DNA from: Fidelibacterota bacterium UBA7301
Lineage (GTDB): Bacteria; Fidelibacterota; Marinisomatia; Marinisomatales; TCS55
Assembly: GCA_002471845.1 (NCBI GenBank)
Contig: DKQT01000008.1
Span: 1 to 53,173, forward strand
Reading direction: 5' to 3'
DNA length: 53,173 nucleotides
Shown here piece by piece: positions 32,986 to 43,300 of this stretch. The notes under the pieces are model-generated. The model did not search any database. It saw only the letters and a list, made by a program, of their open reading frames with translations, and was not told where the DNA came from. A program made the translations under genes and the position numbers. The number at the start of each line of letters is the position of its first letter. The first letter of the stretch is position 1.

Positions 32986-33904
32986 AGGTAAATATGTGTG
33001 CGGCCCCGGCGGGATTTTCAAATACGAAAGCATAATCCAGCTTAGCATCATTTTCTTTGAGCAGAGACCAATCTACGCCAACACCCACAGACATGCGGCC
33101 ATTTCCCAATCCGGCGCGAATAAAATAATGATCCAAGTATGGATATTCACCACCAATCCGGAGCGTATAGCCCAAAAGATCTTTCCCGTTCATCACCATG
33201 CCGCCATCCGCAGCCAGATACACTTTCCCATAATTGAGTGTAGTTCCGACACGGTAAAGAGTGGGGAATTGTTCAACATATTCTTTTCCCCGCTCAAAGA
33301 TTTTATCTGTTTTCCAATGGTATCGGGAATTCAAATCCTGGACCATAAAGGCCAGGTTAGCCCCTTTTTCAGTGTGGATAAATACACCAAAATCCATACC
33401 CATCCCTTTCCCTGCCAGGTCCATGGTATTCATGGGGAGCTGGTGTTTTATAATTTTGATATTCAGGCCTGCGGAAAACCAGGGCAAGATCTGTTGGGCA
33501 AATGAGATCATAAAGGCATCCTCAGATGTGGATAAATACTGGGTATGTTCCCCGGAACCGGTACGGCCGTCAATTTTATCGGTTCCCGCACTAACCCATG
33601 CAATACCCACACTGGCCGAAGGAGGTAACGGGGCAGAAAAATTGGCGGCCATAAATCGCCGTTCCAGGGGTAAAAAATGGTGGCTGAATCCCAGTTGCCG
33701 TTTATTTGAAAACACCAGGGAAGCGGGATTGTGGTAGGCGGCAAATCCAGCATCAATCTCCGCGGTAAAACCACTGCCCATGGCCATAGCCCGGGCTGAA
33801 GCGCCCATACGTAAAAATCCACCCGCATAAGATCCCTTTTCCCCAGCATTACATATGGATAAGGCGAAAAGGCTGAAAATGATATAACGATTTAGGCTTT
33901 GCAT
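32969..33904 (-). CDS. PorV/PorQ family outer-membrane protein
   Basis: Starting at the ATG at 33904 (one-base overlap with the stop of the propeller gene) there are 311 residues: signal MQSLNRYIIFSLFALSICNA, then GGFLRMGASARAMAMGSGFT and AAYHNPASLVFSNKRQLGFS, the classic PorV/PorQ N-terminus (L.mGa.ArA.alGgA......a..wNPAgL). The rest alternates aromatic and polar residues as in a 14-stranded barrel (cf. FIRAGLGNGRMSVGVGVDWS). In the type IX system PorV collects cargo from SprA; proximity to sprA suggests the same here. Confidence 0.88.
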   Translation of the reverse strand: MQSLNRYIIFSLFALSICNAGEKGSYAGGFLRMGASARAMAMGSGFTAEIDAGFAAYHNPASLVFSNKRQLGFSHHFLPLERRFMAANFSAPLPPSASVGIAWVSAGTDKIDGRTGSGEHTQYLSTSEDAFMISFAQQILPWFSAGLNIKIIKHQLPMNTMDLAGKGMGMDFGVFIHTEKGANLAFMVQDLNSRYHWKTDKIFERGKEYVEQFPTLYRVGTTLNYGKVYLAADGGMVMNGKDLLGYTLRIGGEYPYLDHYFIRAGLGNGRMSVGVGVDWSLLKENDAKLDYAFVFENPAGAAHIFTYAFTF

Positions 33905-35574
33905 TATTTGATCACAATTTGTTTTATCCATTTCACTTTCTGGTCATACTCCAAGCGAATAAAATAGGTCCCGTTATCAACCATGCGGCCATTTTGATCC
34001 TTGCCATTCCATTTTAAGGCCCCTGTCTTAGCCTGCCGCCTGTCAAATTCCTTGTTATAAACAGGTTCCATAGCAAAATTGTAAATATCCATTTTGACAA
34101 TGAAAGATATTTTAACATCCGCATGAATATGGACATACCCTGAGCCCCCGACCTGGTTGTGTTCATAGGGAGAGAAGGGGTTAGGGAAGGCATACACCTT
34201 ATCAGCATCATAATTGGTACGGTAGACCTGCCAATTCGTCCCGTGAGGATCCATAGCTCTTCCAAGTCCGTCCCAGGATCCTACCCAAACTGTCGCCGAA
34301 GAAGAATAGAAAGGGCGTGTATCATATGAAACACCTATCACTTCATCACTGAGGATCTCATCCATGCTGAAAGTACCGGTTGAACCGATCTGAATGGCTT
34401 GTTTGGCAGGATTATACTTGGCCCAGGTCTTAGCTACATCCAAAGGATTGTCAATTACCGTTTTCCATAAACCGGATTTACCAGCCACCAGCACTACAGA
34501 ATCGGCAGCTGTGATATTGTACACCCTTTCTCCAATGAGGGTCGTATGCCAGGTGTTTCCACCATCAATTGTATAGCTGACACCACTGGTTTCCCCGGAA
34601 CCGGCGGTGACCGTAGCAGCCCAAACAATTTGATAACCTTTGTATTCCTGGAGCGCTAATCCAACCACAAAGCCCCCTGATAATCCATGAGCAGATGGCG
34701 TATAATGGGTCCAGTCTACACAACCGTTATCACCGATGATGCCACGGTTAATTCCGTTGGCTGTTCCAATCCAGGCTGTATCGCCATGGGCAATCACCGA
34801 AAATGCTTTATGATTATGGTGACCATATGTTCTCGGGTCCTCATTTTTTTCCGAAACACCATCCCAGGGATCACGGGGATTCAGATAAAAATCTTTTAAG
34901 ACATAGCCGCTTTGGGTGTCCTCATAATTGGATGATTCACATGTATTAAGGAATTGATCCTTGTCTTCCGGGAGGGGGACACGTTCCCAGACTTTCTGAG
35001 AAATGTTGTATCTTCTCAGCCCTCCGGCCCAACTGGTAATCCAGATATAATTACCGGAAATAGCGGCGTCATAAGTAACATTAAACGCCTTCACGGTAAT
35101 GGGTAATGTTTTGAAGAATCGCTTGGCAAAAGGCGCCAGGGAATCTGCCTTGGTATCCACGGGCTGGTCATAATAAGTCCAGTCAATTGAATTCCCCGTT
35201 GCATCTAAGGAATAAATCAAGCCGTTACCAAAAGTTGTATCCGCCACACTGGTAGTAAAGGCCGCAAATAAAGTTTTTTTACTGACGGCAAGAGCGGTTA
35301 CACCGCCTTCAGGCGTTTGATTGGTTAATTGTCCGGCCGAGGCTTCAACGGCAGCCGTTATGGTATAAATGGATGTGGTATCCCGCAGGACCGCAAGACC
35401 ACCGCCCGTCCCTAACCATACCAGCGTATCAGCTTGGGGCACAATATCACTAATCATATTGCTTTTTAGTCCTTTGTAAGCACTTGTATCAAATTTCATC
35501 TTATACATGCCGGGTAATATCCCTTGAGCAAAGGTAAAGCTTAAAAACAGTAAACAGTTAATTAAGTGCCTCAT
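33904..35574 (-). CDS. Exported propeller-repeat protein with FlgD-like / sorting-type C-terminus
   Basis: A 556-residue protein; signal peptide MRHLINCLLFLSFTFA, mature QGILPGMYK. Propeller-like repeats (DTLVWLGTGGGLAVLRDTTS, GNYIWITSWAGGLRRYNISQ, DTAWIGTANGINRGIIGDNG, ATVWVGSWDGLGRAMDPHGT) share the W(I/L/V)GT/SxxGL pattern of two-component-regulator propellers. The C-terminal 90 residues (YAFPNPFSPYEHNQVGG ... LKWNGKDQNGRMVDNGTYFI ... KQIVIK) form the FlgD-like Ig fold that also serves as T9SS sorting signal. It probably is a surface-exposed structural or binding protein. Confidence 0.85.
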   Translation of the reverse strand: MRHLINCLLFLSFTFAQGILPGMYKMKFDTSAYKGLKSNMISDIVPQADTLVWLGTGGGLAVLRDTTSIYTITAAVEASAGQLTNQTPEGGVTALAVSKKTLFAAFTTSVADTTFGNGLIYSLDATGNSIDWTYYDQPVDTKADSLAPFAKRFFKTLPITVKAFNVTYDAAISGNYIWITSWAGGLRRYNISQKVWERVPLPEDKDQFLNTCESSNYEDTQSGYVLKDFYLNPRDPWDGVSEKNEDPRTYGHHNHKAFSVIAHGDTAWIGTANGINRGIIGDNGCVDWTHYTPSAHGLSGGFVVGLALQEYKGYQIVWAATVTAGSGETSGVSYTIDGGNTWHTTLIGERVYNITAADSVVLVAGKSGLWKTVIDNPLDVAKTWAKYNPAKQAIQIGSTGTFSMDEILSDEVIGVSYDTRPFYSSSATVWVGSWDGLGRAMDPHGTNWQVYRTNYDADKVYAFPNPFSPYEHNQVGGSGYVHIHADVKISFIVKMDIYNFAMEPVYNKEFDRRQAKTGALKWNGKDQNGRMVDNGTYFIRLEYDQKVKWIKQIVIK

Positions 35575-36395
35575 TGCACTACCAGCACCTTTTTTACTGT
35601 GTCACTATAAGCATTGGACATATCCTGTGCTTCGAATGTCCAGTGGTAGGTTCCCGTAGTGGCCCTTTCAGTAAGGGAAACAGTCATTGTATAGGTACCG
35701 TCACCTTTTTGCAGGTCCCCGGACCCATCTGAGCCCGTTCCATCATCATAAAGATAAATTGGGTTTCCGCCATACATCATTGAATCCAGTCCGGTGTGAT
35801 AGGAACGAAAAAAGACATTTTTAATATCATCCAGGCCATTGGGGTCAGTTACGGCTGCAGTGATGGAAAACTTCACTGTATTTGTAACGTTCGGATCCGG
35901 GTTTGCCGCCGGTCTCTTAACCGTATCGGGGACAAAGACAGATCCAAGTTTCGGGCGGATATTGCCCAAGATAAAGGTAGCTTTTTTGGTCAATATTTTA
36001 CCTTTGTACAACCCCATAATCGAAAAGGAAATGGAATCCTTAGCGGTTGAGGGAATGGCATTTTTCAATCTGCCGGCATTTAAAAATTTCCTGCTGTAAA
36101 CTTGATCTTTAGAAAGAATATCACCATTGGTTCCGTCATCAAACAGGCGCAGCGTATCCGCGGTATTAGTGATGCTTATACCCTGCCATAGAACCAGGAT
36201 TGAATCTAGGGAATTCCCCTGGTACCCTGAGGCTGCCGTGGCCGAAACATACAGTTTATTGGAAGCTTGAAGAAAAGCGAAATCAATGTCCGAAATGGGG
36301 TAGGAATCCTCCGTAGGAATAGACTTTTCACAACTCCATATCAATACCAATACAGCCGCAAACCAAAAAGTTGGAATATTTCTAACCTGTTTCAT
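35571..36395 (-). CDS. Lipoprotein with Ig-like repeat domains
   Basis: A 274-residue lipoprotein from the ATG at 36395 (lipobox LIWSC): the start overlaps the stop of the cyclase gene by 4 bases (ATGA), while the longer frame to 36440 lies in that gene. Three Ig-like units with similar endings are visible: LRLFDDGTNGDILSKDQVYS, then YLYDDGTGSDGSGDLQKGDG, and a final TGTYHWTFEAQDMSNAYSDT. DDGTxGD is a calcium-type or turn motif typical of these domains. It is likely on the outer membrane, facing periplasm or surface. Exact role unknown. Confidence 0.8.
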   Translation of the reverse strand: MKQVRNIPTFWFAAVLVLIWSCEKSIPTEDSYPISDIDFAFLQASNKLYVSATAASGYQGNSLDSILVLWQGISITNTADTLRLFDDGTNGDILSKDQVYSRKFLNAGRLKNAIPSTAKDSISFSIMGLYKGKILTKKATFILGNIRPKLGSVFVPDTVKRPAANPDPNVTNTVKFSITAAVTDPNGLDDIKNVFFRSYHTGLDSMMYGGNPIYLYDDGTGSDGSGDLQKGDGTYTMTVSLTERATTGTYHWTFEAQDMSNAYSDTVKKVLVVQ

Positions 36396-37309
36396 TTCTG
36401 ATTGTAAATGTGGTGTACCATTAATGTCCCTACCTGCCATAAACTTTCAGCTGAGCAATTTTCAACAATATCATTGAGTGTATGGTGATAATTGGTTTTA
36501 TTATTGGGATAATCAAAATCAATAATATCCACGGCCGGAATACCTGCAATTTCATACAGGGGTACATGGTCATCAAAAACGCCATGGAGGGCCTGTTTTT
36601 TAAAACCGCTCAGTTTTAATTCTTCTGCTTTTTCCCACAGATCCAGTACCAATCCAGGGTTTTGTCTATAGGAAATCCGCTCAATATAAATTTCCAGGCT
36701 GGCATCACCCACCATATCCAGATTGATCGCGTGGGCGGGAATTGGAATCGGGAGGTGCCGGGCAAAATACTGGGATCCTTTACAATAGGACCAGGAATCG
36801 CCAGTGGTGCCATAATCCTCGGCATCAAATAAAACAAGATTTACCCCGATTGGGGGCGGGTTACTTTTTATAATTCTTGCTAATTCCAAGAGCACCGCCA
36901 CACCGCTAGCGCCGTCGTTGGCTCCCAGGATAGGCTGATTTCTGTCCATTATATTTTGGCTGTGATCCCCCCAGGGACGTGTATCCCAATGAGCTGAAAT
37001 CATTATTTGTTTTTTGGCCGTGGGGTTGAAACGGGCAATCACATTATTCATCCCAACCATTTGTTTTGTCCGGGGCATTTTTTCGGTGTAGGATTGGGTG
37101 AATACCGTATCGGCTAAAGGCGTGAGAACATCCAGGAAATATTTGAGTGCTTTTTTATGTCCTGCGGAACCGGGATTCCGGGGACCAAAGTCACATTGAG
37201 CAACCAAATGGTTAAAGGCCGCCTCCCCACTAAATTTAGGCAGATTGGTTTGGCAACCAGCAGAAACTGTGCAAATAAATATGATTAGATTTGTGAAATT
37301 TCGCATCAT
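36392..37309 (-). CDS. Glutaminyl-peptide cyclotransferase (M28-fold), lipoprotein
   Basis: A 305-residue protein with lipobox TVSAGC and the M28-type single-zinc fold: ISAHWDTRPWGD, ILGANDGASGVAVLLE (zinc Asp), LVLFDAEDYG (Glu pair), INLDMVGDASLEIY, DDHVPLYEIAGIPAVDIID and NYHHTLNDIVENC (zinc His). SAHxDTRPW...GANDGASG...DAEDYG...DDH is the pattern of bacterial glutaminyl cyclases such as that of Porphyromonas, which convert N-terminal Gln of exported proteins to pyroglutamate. It overlaps the sprA stop by 4 bases, so it is in the T9SS operon. Eight exported proteins in the window have Gln as predicted first mature residue. Confidence 0.88.
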   Translation of the reverse strand: MMRNFTNLIIFICTVSAGCQTNLPKFSGEAAFNHLVAQCDFGPRNPGSAGHKKALKYFLDVLTPLADTVFTQSYTEKMPRTKQMVGMNNVIARFNPTAKKQIMISAHWDTRPWGDHSQNIMDRNQPILGANDGASGVAVLLELARIIKSNPPPIGVNLVLFDAEDYGTTGDSWSYCKGSQYFARHLPIPIPAHAINLDMVGDASLEIYIERISYRQNPGLVLDLWEKAEELKLSGFKKQALHGVFDDHVPLYEIAGIPAVDIIDFDYPNNKTNYHHTLNDIVENCSAESLWQVGTLMVHHIYNQK

Positions 37310-40300
37310 CCTCGGATTGCTAAGTTTACATCAAAACCAAAGTCCCTGTCGATCTTCTTCCCTGTATGTTTTGAATCATTTTCCCTGTATTCCCAAATCA
37401 TACTTCCACTGACGGATTGAGAGAAAGAATAGGTTAAACGAATCCCTGTTTTCCAACTGGAAGTAAAGGCTGTTTCTGCAAACTTCGTTGCCTCTTGGGC
37501 TTTTTGCAGGGTTCGATTTTTATTCATGTCGAAATTGAAGGTGAAGTTAACCTGATTATTGACCTTATAATTATCAAAAAATGGGAGTGGAATCGTAAAA
37601 CCGCCACGGTGGGTATAATTGGCTGTAATCAAGTATGATTGATCGTGAAAATTTTTCTGTCCGCCGTTGGCCGATTCCTCGCGGGAAAGGGTCCGGTTGT
37701 GGCGCATGGTAACCGCCACCCCTTTCTTCAACGCCATGGTCGCACCAATCAAGGGCGAAAAATTCATATTGACGCGGGATGTGCGTTCTTTATCCTTGTA
37801 ATTGACAATAAAATCATCAAGACCGAAAAACGGCATCGATGGACCACTGAATTGATCAAACTGCCAAGCCCGTGTTTCTTTTCCATTTGTGGCATGATCC
37901 AGACTTAAAGTGCGTACGAAGCGACCCAGAAATTTATTCCTTTCGAGTCCCGTAAGGCGGATGGACCAACCAATAAAAGGAAATCCTTCATCCAAATATT
38001 TACCATAGGACAAATAATCCCGGGACATGGAACGCTGTTCCATCCCGGACCCACGGCGGTTGCTGGTTACATTTTGGGAATAATTGAATGAAATGGACAT
38101 GGCCCGGGTAAGATTTAACCCGGAACGAATGGAAAAATCCCGTTTATGGTCAAAATTTCCTGTATTGGTTCCTACCTGGTCTGAGTAGTCTAAACCATGG
38201 TCCCGTTTCCACCCAAACCTGTACCCAAGGGGAATTTCTCCCATAACCCCCATTCCAGTTTTGTTCACATTTTCTGTATAGGAAATATTGATCGGATTCA
38301 CTTTTCTTGCCCAACCGTATACTTTTTTAAGTATTTTGCTTTCTGAAAATTTTCTCTCTTTTGGGGTCTCTTCTTCTTCGGTGATCTCCTGTTGAGGTGT
38401 AGGGAGCGCCCGGCCCCTGCCACGAACTAATTGATCTATTTCATCTTCCCCTTCCATCCCCGTTTGCTGCGAGTCTGTTTGACTGGGGGTCCTTGTGCGT
38501 CTTCGTTGAGGCTTTTGTCCACCGGAAGAGGGCTTATAAACCAATTCAACCAATCTAATGGGTGAGAGGCTTATTCCGGATGAAAAACGAAGTTGATTCC
38601 CGATATTGGCCCCGTCTACATTCCTGTCTCTTGTTTTATTCCAGCGATAGTTAGCGGAATAATTAAAGGTCGGTTTGAGCCAATCCATGAGCACGGGGTT
38701 AAACGAAGAGTTAAAATTTTCAGTTATATCTGTCACGACACCCTGTTCACGTTTTTTGAGTGCGTTGGCCATAAATCCCCGGTAATCATTCAGATTACTC
38801 TTTATGGCCCGATTGTATTTCGATTTCACGGATTCCGTCATTTTATAATCCAAAGTGTAGGCCTGGTTTAAACCAAAATTATAGTCGTCGGGAGATTTAT
38901 TACCGCGGCGGGGTGTCTTCTGGGTCAACCTTTCATTGAAGTTTACAGACGCATTCAAATTCTCAGGGGTATAATAAAAATGTGTTTTCCCCAGTTTTTC
39001 CCCGATCCACGGGACGGAAGATATCCATTTAAAAGGCATCACATAATTGTTCCGGCCAAAAGGCAGGGAATAATTCACCTGCCCTCGATAATTTTCATTC
39101 AGTACCTCTTTTTGGATTTCATTAGACATAGATCGCCGGCTGGCGGAAAAACGTGTATTTAAACGGTCAAGGGTATATTTCACAAATTTATTATCGGATT
39201 TAGAAGACTTTGATGCGGCAATGGAAAAGGTCATTGAATTTGTTTGTGCCAAGATAGAATCCGGGGTATTAGCTTTGCTTACCAAGACATCCTGTCCAGG
39301 AAAATATTTGGGCCTGCTTACTGAATTGGCAAAACTGGTGACTATCGGAATTTTTATTCCCCACGAAGATGGTAAAAATTTGTCCGCATTAAAGTTGTTA
39401 TTAATATTAAAACTTTCGCTGGATTTATTGGATCCCAACCGGCGCTGAAGCATATGGAAATCCGCATCCTGCCGTTTATAGGCAAAGGAAGTACTGACAA
39501 TATCAGCCAGGTTAAATCGGCTTTGCACCCGCATGGACACACCCCTGTCGCGATTTACGCCACTAAGTCTCAGTTCGTCGAGCCACACTTCTCCACTGAT
39601 GGGTGTCTCTGCCAGGTTGCGTACACCCACAACAAAATACTGGATTCGATTTAAGGCCGGTTGGCCCTTAATGCGAATTACTTTGCCCGTCTCCACCCCT
39701 AATTCATCCGTGAAGTGATATTCTTTAAAATTCGTGGAATCCAAAAAAATATCCGACGGTTGGTATTTTTTTACCGAGGATGAATCCTGCAGTTTTAGGC
39801 GGGTAAGCCATTCTAAATCCAGGTTGACGGAATTCCGCTCATTGGTCTCATCCCAGCCATCATAAACCGGCTGGATCAACTCATAATAATTATCCCCAAA
39901 ACCAAAACGCATAAACATATTTACGTCTGTCTTTTCATTACTGATCCACTGGCTGGATCCATAAACAAACATTTTTATTTTGTTGTAGGAGAGGTAACTC
40001 TGGGCACGTTCTCCCGAAACTGAAATCAGCGTTTTCATTGCTGCGCCGCTGGTACGGCCGGGTAATTCGTTAAACTTCAATATTAGGGACTGTTCCTTGG
40101 AACGAATTTGGTTAATGCGGTCGTATTCTCCCTGAACTCCCTGGGGCGGACGATAGTCCGCATTATCATCCGTATTGATGACTGATACAGCAAAAATGGA
40201 ATCGGCATTTTCTTTACTGTATTTTTCTGTGCTGTCGGGAGCAAGGCCTAATTCCTGCCATTCATTACCCACCAGTTCCACTTTGGCAATTTGAAGCATG

Positions 40301-43300
40301 GCTGATTGCTCAACACTACTCACGGATAAGCGTAAATGATTAATATTATTCCATTCCCGCTGCTGTGAATTATCGCTCTGTTCAAACTCTGCCAGGGGAA
40401 CCCTGAACAACCGCCATCCCGTTGGTACCCCATCCCGCTTGGTTTCGCCGGCAAGATAAGTGGTATCGGTTAAGAAAAAGGATTTGGTAAAATAATCATT
40501 TGTTCTGTCTAAAAACCCCGTGCGGTCCAAGTCTTCTGTATCAGGATAACGACCTGCATCCAGGGCATTTTTTTCTGTCCCGTTAATCCGCGAATAGTCG
40601 TTACTGCCCTCAGAATATCCCCAGTTATCACCATTGGGATCTTCCGGATCTACGTCAGAAAAGGTATTGATCAAAACCTTTTCCCCTGCAGACAGGTAGT
40701 CTCCATAAGTCGGTCCTTCTTGGTCTAAGCAGGATCCCCACCCATTCTCAAAATCATCCAGGCATCCATCCAGTCCCACGTCTTCTTTGTCCTCCAGAAT
40801 TCCGTCACCGATTAAACCACCCACAGGAATATCCTCAGTATTAAGCAATCCATTTCCATCTCGATCTTCGCTAATCTGGCCCAGGTCGACCGTAAGTGCG
40901 CCCCGATCCCCTCTTAACCAAATTTCAAAAAATTTCGTCTGGGTCTGATCATAATCCCCGGAATAGAAGGGCGTTATAATTCCGCCCCATATCGAATCAT
41001 TTGATATATCAACTTGATGCTTACGATGATCAAATTGCAGTACCATGATATCGGTAGTTTCATTTTGGGCCTGGATCGAAGTTGAGAGGTTGGGCCAAAT
41101 ATCTTTCGTGCGTACCTGGACAAAGGGGTTAAACCAGTTCATTCTTCCCCGGTTTCGCTGGATAAACGATTTTCCGGTTCTATGGTCAATAGGTGCCGAT
41201 GATTCTTTCCAAAACCGTCTTAAAATCGGGATGGACGTGGTACGTTTAGAGCCTTCAAAATCATCAATAAATGCTACACCATTGGGATCGCCGGTGGCCC
41301 GGTTATTGATTGGGTTCGGGTTAGGCAAAATATGGGCAAATTCACCTTCGAAGGAAAAGGCGGATTTTTTTTCCGTTTCAATCAAAGGTAAACGATCCAG
41401 GGTGCGGGTTAATTCGGGTAAATCTCTTTGGAAACGGCCGTTCAATCCCCAGATAAAGTTTCTCATCGGTTCGTACCCGACTTCCACTTTTTCATTCATA
41501 ATAGATTGATTGTAATACAAGGCCGTTCCACCAATAAATGAATTTTCCCCAAAGTCCATCTGGGAGCGAACACCTAAAATTGTCTTTTTATCAAAGGTGA
41601 CTATCTGGTGCCGGTCATAGATCACCTTGATATCGGCATTTGGATCCACATCATCTGATAGCACAACGATTCCGCTAAAATAGTCCACCTGGTAATCAAT
41701 ACCCCGCTTAAGGGGCACGCCGCCCTTGTAAACCTGTTCACTGCCTTCCACGATCATAAATCCCAGGTTGATAGTAGCACTCTGGTTCGCATAATCTACT
41801 TCGATAGTAAACCGGCTGTCATTATTGATCTGGGTTCGCTGGGTGCTGAAATACATTTTACCTTCTCCTAGTGATCCCTTCAACCCCGGGGCAATGTTTC
41901 CATCGGGGACTGTATCTGCCGCAAAGGGATGATAGGTTGGAAAAAATAATTCACCTTCCGTAAGACTAATAATATTGGGATTGGTAAGGTCTATTTTCTG
42001 GTCCGCCGTTCTTACACCGCTCTCATTAAGACTGTCTAATCCAAAATGGGTGATATAGGGATTACCCTGGGGATCCAAATGGCTTGGGACAGGTAACCGG
42101 TCATTCACGACCCTTAATTCAAAACCGTCTTTATTGATATTGTTCGTCCCAAGGTAATAGACATTTTTAAACATGAGGGGCCACACCGGATGATTCGGTG
42201 TCAGGTTCCGCGGTTTAATCATTTTCATCATCAATTGATCTGATTCCGCTGAAATACCTTTACCAATGGTAAAGAGGGTGTCTCTCGTAGCGCGATCAGC
42301 CATAACGAAGGTGCAGCCCAGCACTTCATCATTCGCCGATTGACGAAGCCGGATAAATCCCAGGTCCTCGCTCAATACATAATCCTGGCCCTGCTCAAGC
42401 CGTTTGAAATTCCCTGTCTGGTCATAGCTCTCATTGGGTTCATCCAGATCAGCAAAGGCTGTTCCTGGATTTGTTTCTGAGTTAGTGGATTGATCCAGCT
42501 GGTATAATTCAAAATTACGGATTACCACATTCCCGATCTGGTGCAGACCTTCCTTTAAAGGATAAAACGGGGGCACCAGCACGTTTGATCCGTCAACCTG
42601 GGTCACGATGCCATTTCTAAACCACTCATGAATAAAGAAATACTTTTTTTTAATATAATTGTAATCCTGGATTTTTAAGGTCTGGGCTTCGCTTTTTCCT
42701 TTGTATTCCTGAGATTTTTTCTCCGTATTCACCACCGAAGCGATAGCAGTAATATCCATGGGACCTAATTTTGAAACTGTCTTTACACCGAATAGTCCCT
42801 GGTGGTTGGCGGACCCCATAAGGGATTGAGAGCCAGGTAAACTTAGGGATACATTCCCCGCATCAACAGTTTGAACAATATCATCCTCTTCCCCTTTGTA
42901 AGAAATTCGGATATTGTTCTCCCAATCAAAATCGCGTTCGGAATCATGGTCCACATTGACGGAGACGCGATCGCCGATTTTCCCTTCCACACTTATGCGC
43001 TGGGTTTGGTCGAATTCCAAATGGGTGTTACGAGTTTCACTCAGTTTCGAGCGAATCAATTCCTGGTCCTGGAATACTAAATTTCCTTTAATGGTTACGT
43101 TGCCTCTGGCCGTAAGGGAGACGCGGCCGATATTGCCCATATCAACACCAATGACTTCAATCCCTCTTCCGCGCCGGTCCTGGATGATTTGGCTCCGCTG
43201 GCCAGCCTTACTGGTATCCTGGATTGTCTTCACAAAAGCTAATTCCCTGTTTACCCGAATTTGTTTTTCAAAATACCAATCCATGGGCGCTATAAAAGGC